From: Harmothoe impar
Taxonomy: Eukaryota; Annelida; Polychaeta; Phyllodocida; Polynoidae
Direction: 5' to 3'
DNA: 64,000 nt
NCBI GenBank assembly: GCA_947462335.1
Contig: OX381705.1
Coordinates: 36,107,570 to 36,171,569 of the forward strand
A program made the position numbers and the translations under genes. The notes under the pieces were generated by a model, which ran no database searches, was not told the DNA's origin, and worked only from the letters and a program-made list of their open reading frames with translations. Each line of letters starts with the position of its first letter. The stretch's first letter is position 1. This document shows, piece by piece, positions 61,448 through 64,000 of this stretch.

Positions 61448-62075
61448 GCACTTGACTCCCCCCCCCCCCCCACAGGCGTACTCTGAGTCCTAAACCTATG
61501 GGGGGAGAGCTGTGATATGTAGTATATACATGAAGGCCTGCCACCTGGATTTCGGCCATTTTGTTTTTATTGTTGTTGTTTGTGGTGTTGCCTATGGTGT
61601 AAGGGGCCCTACTTAACTTCTTCCACATATAATAAATACTCAAGCATAGGTAAATAGATAAATATATTTTTATTTACCTTATATAAATTGCCTGTATTTG
61701 TGTTAGTTAGATTGATATTTTTCCTATAAGCCTAAAGCTTAATCACACAGTGCACTGCAGACTGCCCATGTGGAAAGTGCTCTGCAGCTATGTTGACACC
61801 CAGATAAAGGGGGACTAACAGAAAATGTGATATTCTGCACAATGTCATGTAAAATATACATTCATGGGGTCTGCATATGTTTTGTATTTCCATATATGGC
61901 AAACTGTGGCAATGCATATAATTGTATCTTACTCCAGTTCTGCATATGCACCCCATTATCCAAGTGTCTAGATGATCGAGCCATTTGAGTGACGGGCCTT
62001 TCTATATTTAGAACAACACACCTCTCCGCCCACAGGCTTAGTACTCAGAGTACGCCTGTGCCCCCCCCCCCCTGG
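61448..62075. repeat. Inverted C-run/ACAGGCGTACTCTGAGT pair
   Basis: A C-run plus ACAGGCGTACTCTGAGT at about 61460-61489 is matched in inverse orientation by ACTCAGAGTACGCCTGTG plus a C-run at about 62042-62072. Both C-runs are on the same strand, so the symmetry covers only the unique words. The 540 bp between holds no recognisable gene; either two insertions of one small repeat or an element with degraded ends. Confidence 0.4.
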
Positions 62076-64000
62076 ATGGGGCCATAGGCTGTCTGAGAGT
62101 TACGGATAGAATGGTCAGTTTTCTGAATGGTTGTGCATATCCTTACCAATCATGTAGATTTCTACACCCAATCAAGACAAACTATGAGTGGCTGGTAATG
62201 CTACTAAGGGCCTTAATTGGGTGAGGTGAAATTTACAAATTGGCATGTCTAGACCAATTGATGAGTGGCATGAATGCAGTAAAGGCCTCCTGCATACAAG
62301 GACTACCCTCTTCAAAATCCTCTAATGTGTAGAAATGATTAATAAACTAACAATTCTAAAAACATGGTAGAAGGTGGAGAATAGTTCTAAGATGGTCACT
62401 GCACAGTGTTATCTCAATACAAATCATACTAAGGACAGGGGAATGTGAGGGAAAAGGTCCTCCCAAAACAAGAGCTTTTCCTGCACCAAGATCCTATACC
62501 CACAACGCTAGTGGCCGTGGGTATGGAGCATATACTACTGAAAATGGTGCATTTGGAATGAAAATGAAACGACCTACCTGGGTGTAAGGTGGGGATTCTA
62601 ACCAATAACGCCTTATTCTGACACCAGATGACAGCATTGCATTGCGCAGGTTTCTCTTGACCACAATGGTACATGAACAGAGCCGATGTGTTTTTAAAGT
62701 GGCATAATCACCGAGCGTATCCCCCTCACAATTCTAGTACTGTTCTAATCTACTAAGTGGTAGCCGCGCGAGTGGTGGGACTGCCGCTTTAAAGTTTGTA
62801 TCCCAACTAGGGTGACTGAAATTGACCTCCATCAATAATTAGCTAAAACCCCTAAATATGTACTTCTCTTCTGAAATGGGTATATAATTACTGTTACCAA
62901 GGGTCTAAATGTAAGATAACGTAATAAAACATATCGTCACCTCAGTGGAGAAAGGTCTTAAGTCAAAATCTCATTTTTTGAGATATTTCTATTTTCAGAA
63001 ACATCTATAGGCATATTTGGAATGCTCTCAATAATGAAATATTGAAGGCATGGGATTTCAACTTCATTTACAAAGTGGTTTCATACCCCTAGATAATATC
63101 TAGCAAAATGACATACATGTATTACAATAATCATATTAAATGCTATTTGTGGTGACATGATCAAGACAAAGCGGTTACGATCTTTCTCCACTGAGTTGAG
63201 AACATTTTCAGTTACGATATCCACAGCTTTGTTTGAGAAGCCCCAATCATGGGCCACCATAAAATCTAAGAGATGCTGCCACCTGTATATAATCTGCAAC
63301 ACTAATGTGTGCTTGATTGGGAAAGAGCTATTGTGTCTGCAGTGGGGATCATGTAAATGGTTGGAAACGAGCGAACCTTGTTTCTACTATTGGTGAGTGT
63401 ATTCACGCGCCAAACTGATATGTTACCCAGTAAGGGGTGCCCCCTAGGTTCGTCTGTTGCTATGCTACAGCGTTGTGGTTTTTTATGTTGGTTACCGGCG
63501 TTGTTGACTCAGGGCTCCGCTGAGTCTAAGGGAGACGCCCACGGACTGTTTTTTCCCTCATTTTAGAAGTTCAACTTTCAGGGCAGGCAGGGAAGCCATC
63601 AAGACAGGTTGATGGGAGCCAATAGGTGGAGAAGATAGATGGCATCAATATGAAGAGATTGATAGCACAACAGAAGAAATCGGACATCAATATCATATTG
63701 AAAAATGCAATACAAAGAGTGTCACAAAATTTTCTGAAATTGTCTGCAATGAAGCTTCTATGTAAATGTACTGTGAACTAAGCTTCCTTGCTCACATGGT
63801 AGTATACAATTCTATGTTAAGTCTATGAGACACTCAGGTGAGACACTTTTTTAAGATATCTCGCCACCACACAGCTAGCAGATCTGCATAATAGTAGAGG
63901 TCTCCTGCATGATATCAGAGACCGACTTTGTCCGCCTGGAAGGCGTTTCACCGTATGTTGATATAAAAAACAAGATACGGCCGAAAGATGCGGTCAAGAT

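Larger units (their letters stand above)
54378..64000. other. Gene-free right flank
   Basis: After the UBE2W stop codon comes its 3' untranslated region, whose end is not clear (AATAAA words at about 56744, 57091 and 58952 are all candidates). No further exon is recognised up to the window end. The stretch holds inverted-repeat elements at 54.68-54.86 kb, clustered hairpins at 57.03-57.22 kb, a minisatellite-filled element at 59.07-60.70 kb, and a pair of inverted C-run/ACAGGCGTACTCTGAGT segments at about 61450-61500 and 62030-62075. Confidence 0.55.

Overview
The window is eukaryotic nuclear DNA from an animal. It has GT/AG introns, widely spaced exons, long non-coding stretches and dense short inverted-repeat elements, and nothing prokaryotic or viral is seen. 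Gene content (a hillarin/KY-type transglutaminase-like protein, DBF4, BPNT2/IMPAD1 and UBE2W) and the style of the mobile DNA fit a marine invertebrate, for example a lancelet, hemichordate, echinoderm or mollusc. I cannot decide among these from the sequence alone.

Layout: (1) 2.3-16.5 kb, + strand: a hillarin/kyphoscoliosis-peptidase-like gene in at least nine exons. Its transglutaminase-like core has lost all three catalytic residues. (2) 16.5-25.9 kb: no gene, but a chain of short inverted-repeat elements and a 13-bp minisatellite that is itself interrupted by an inserted element. (3) 25.99-33 kb, - strand: DBF4, the regulatory subunit of the CDC7 replication kinase. It has a 4.7-kb final exon carrying a tandem array of seven near-identical 16-residue repeats. 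(4) 33-40 kb: repeats, including a 39-bp near-perfect hairpin between 9-bp direct repeats and a 2-kb degenerate repeat field. (5) 40.0-48.25 kb, - strand: BPNT2 (Golgi 3'-phosphoadenosine 5'-phosphate phosphatase), five exons, with one extra base in each of two neighbouring exons. (6) 48.50-54.38 kb, + strand: UBE2W, the N-terminal ubiquitin-conjugating E2, in six exons, divergent from BPNT2 with 246 bp between the start codons. (7) 54.4-64 kb: no gene seen; it holds small inverted-repeat elements and a 1.6-kb candidate transposon filled with a minisatellite.

The four genes do not form a pathway: cytoskeletal/muscle scaffold, replication licensing kinase, sulfation by-product clearance and protein N-terminal ubiquitination. 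The structural link is the head-to-head BPNT2/UBE2W pair with a shared intergenic promoter. The most striking non-genic property is the number and variety of short non-autonomous elements with terminal inverted repeats, several with intact target-site duplications, packed into introns of BPNT2 and UBE2W and into the intergenic regions. I found no clearly new multi-gene system. The best leads are the doubly frameshifted BPNT2, the DBF4 repeat array, the catalytically dead transglutaminase fold, the miniature hairpin insertion and the element families.
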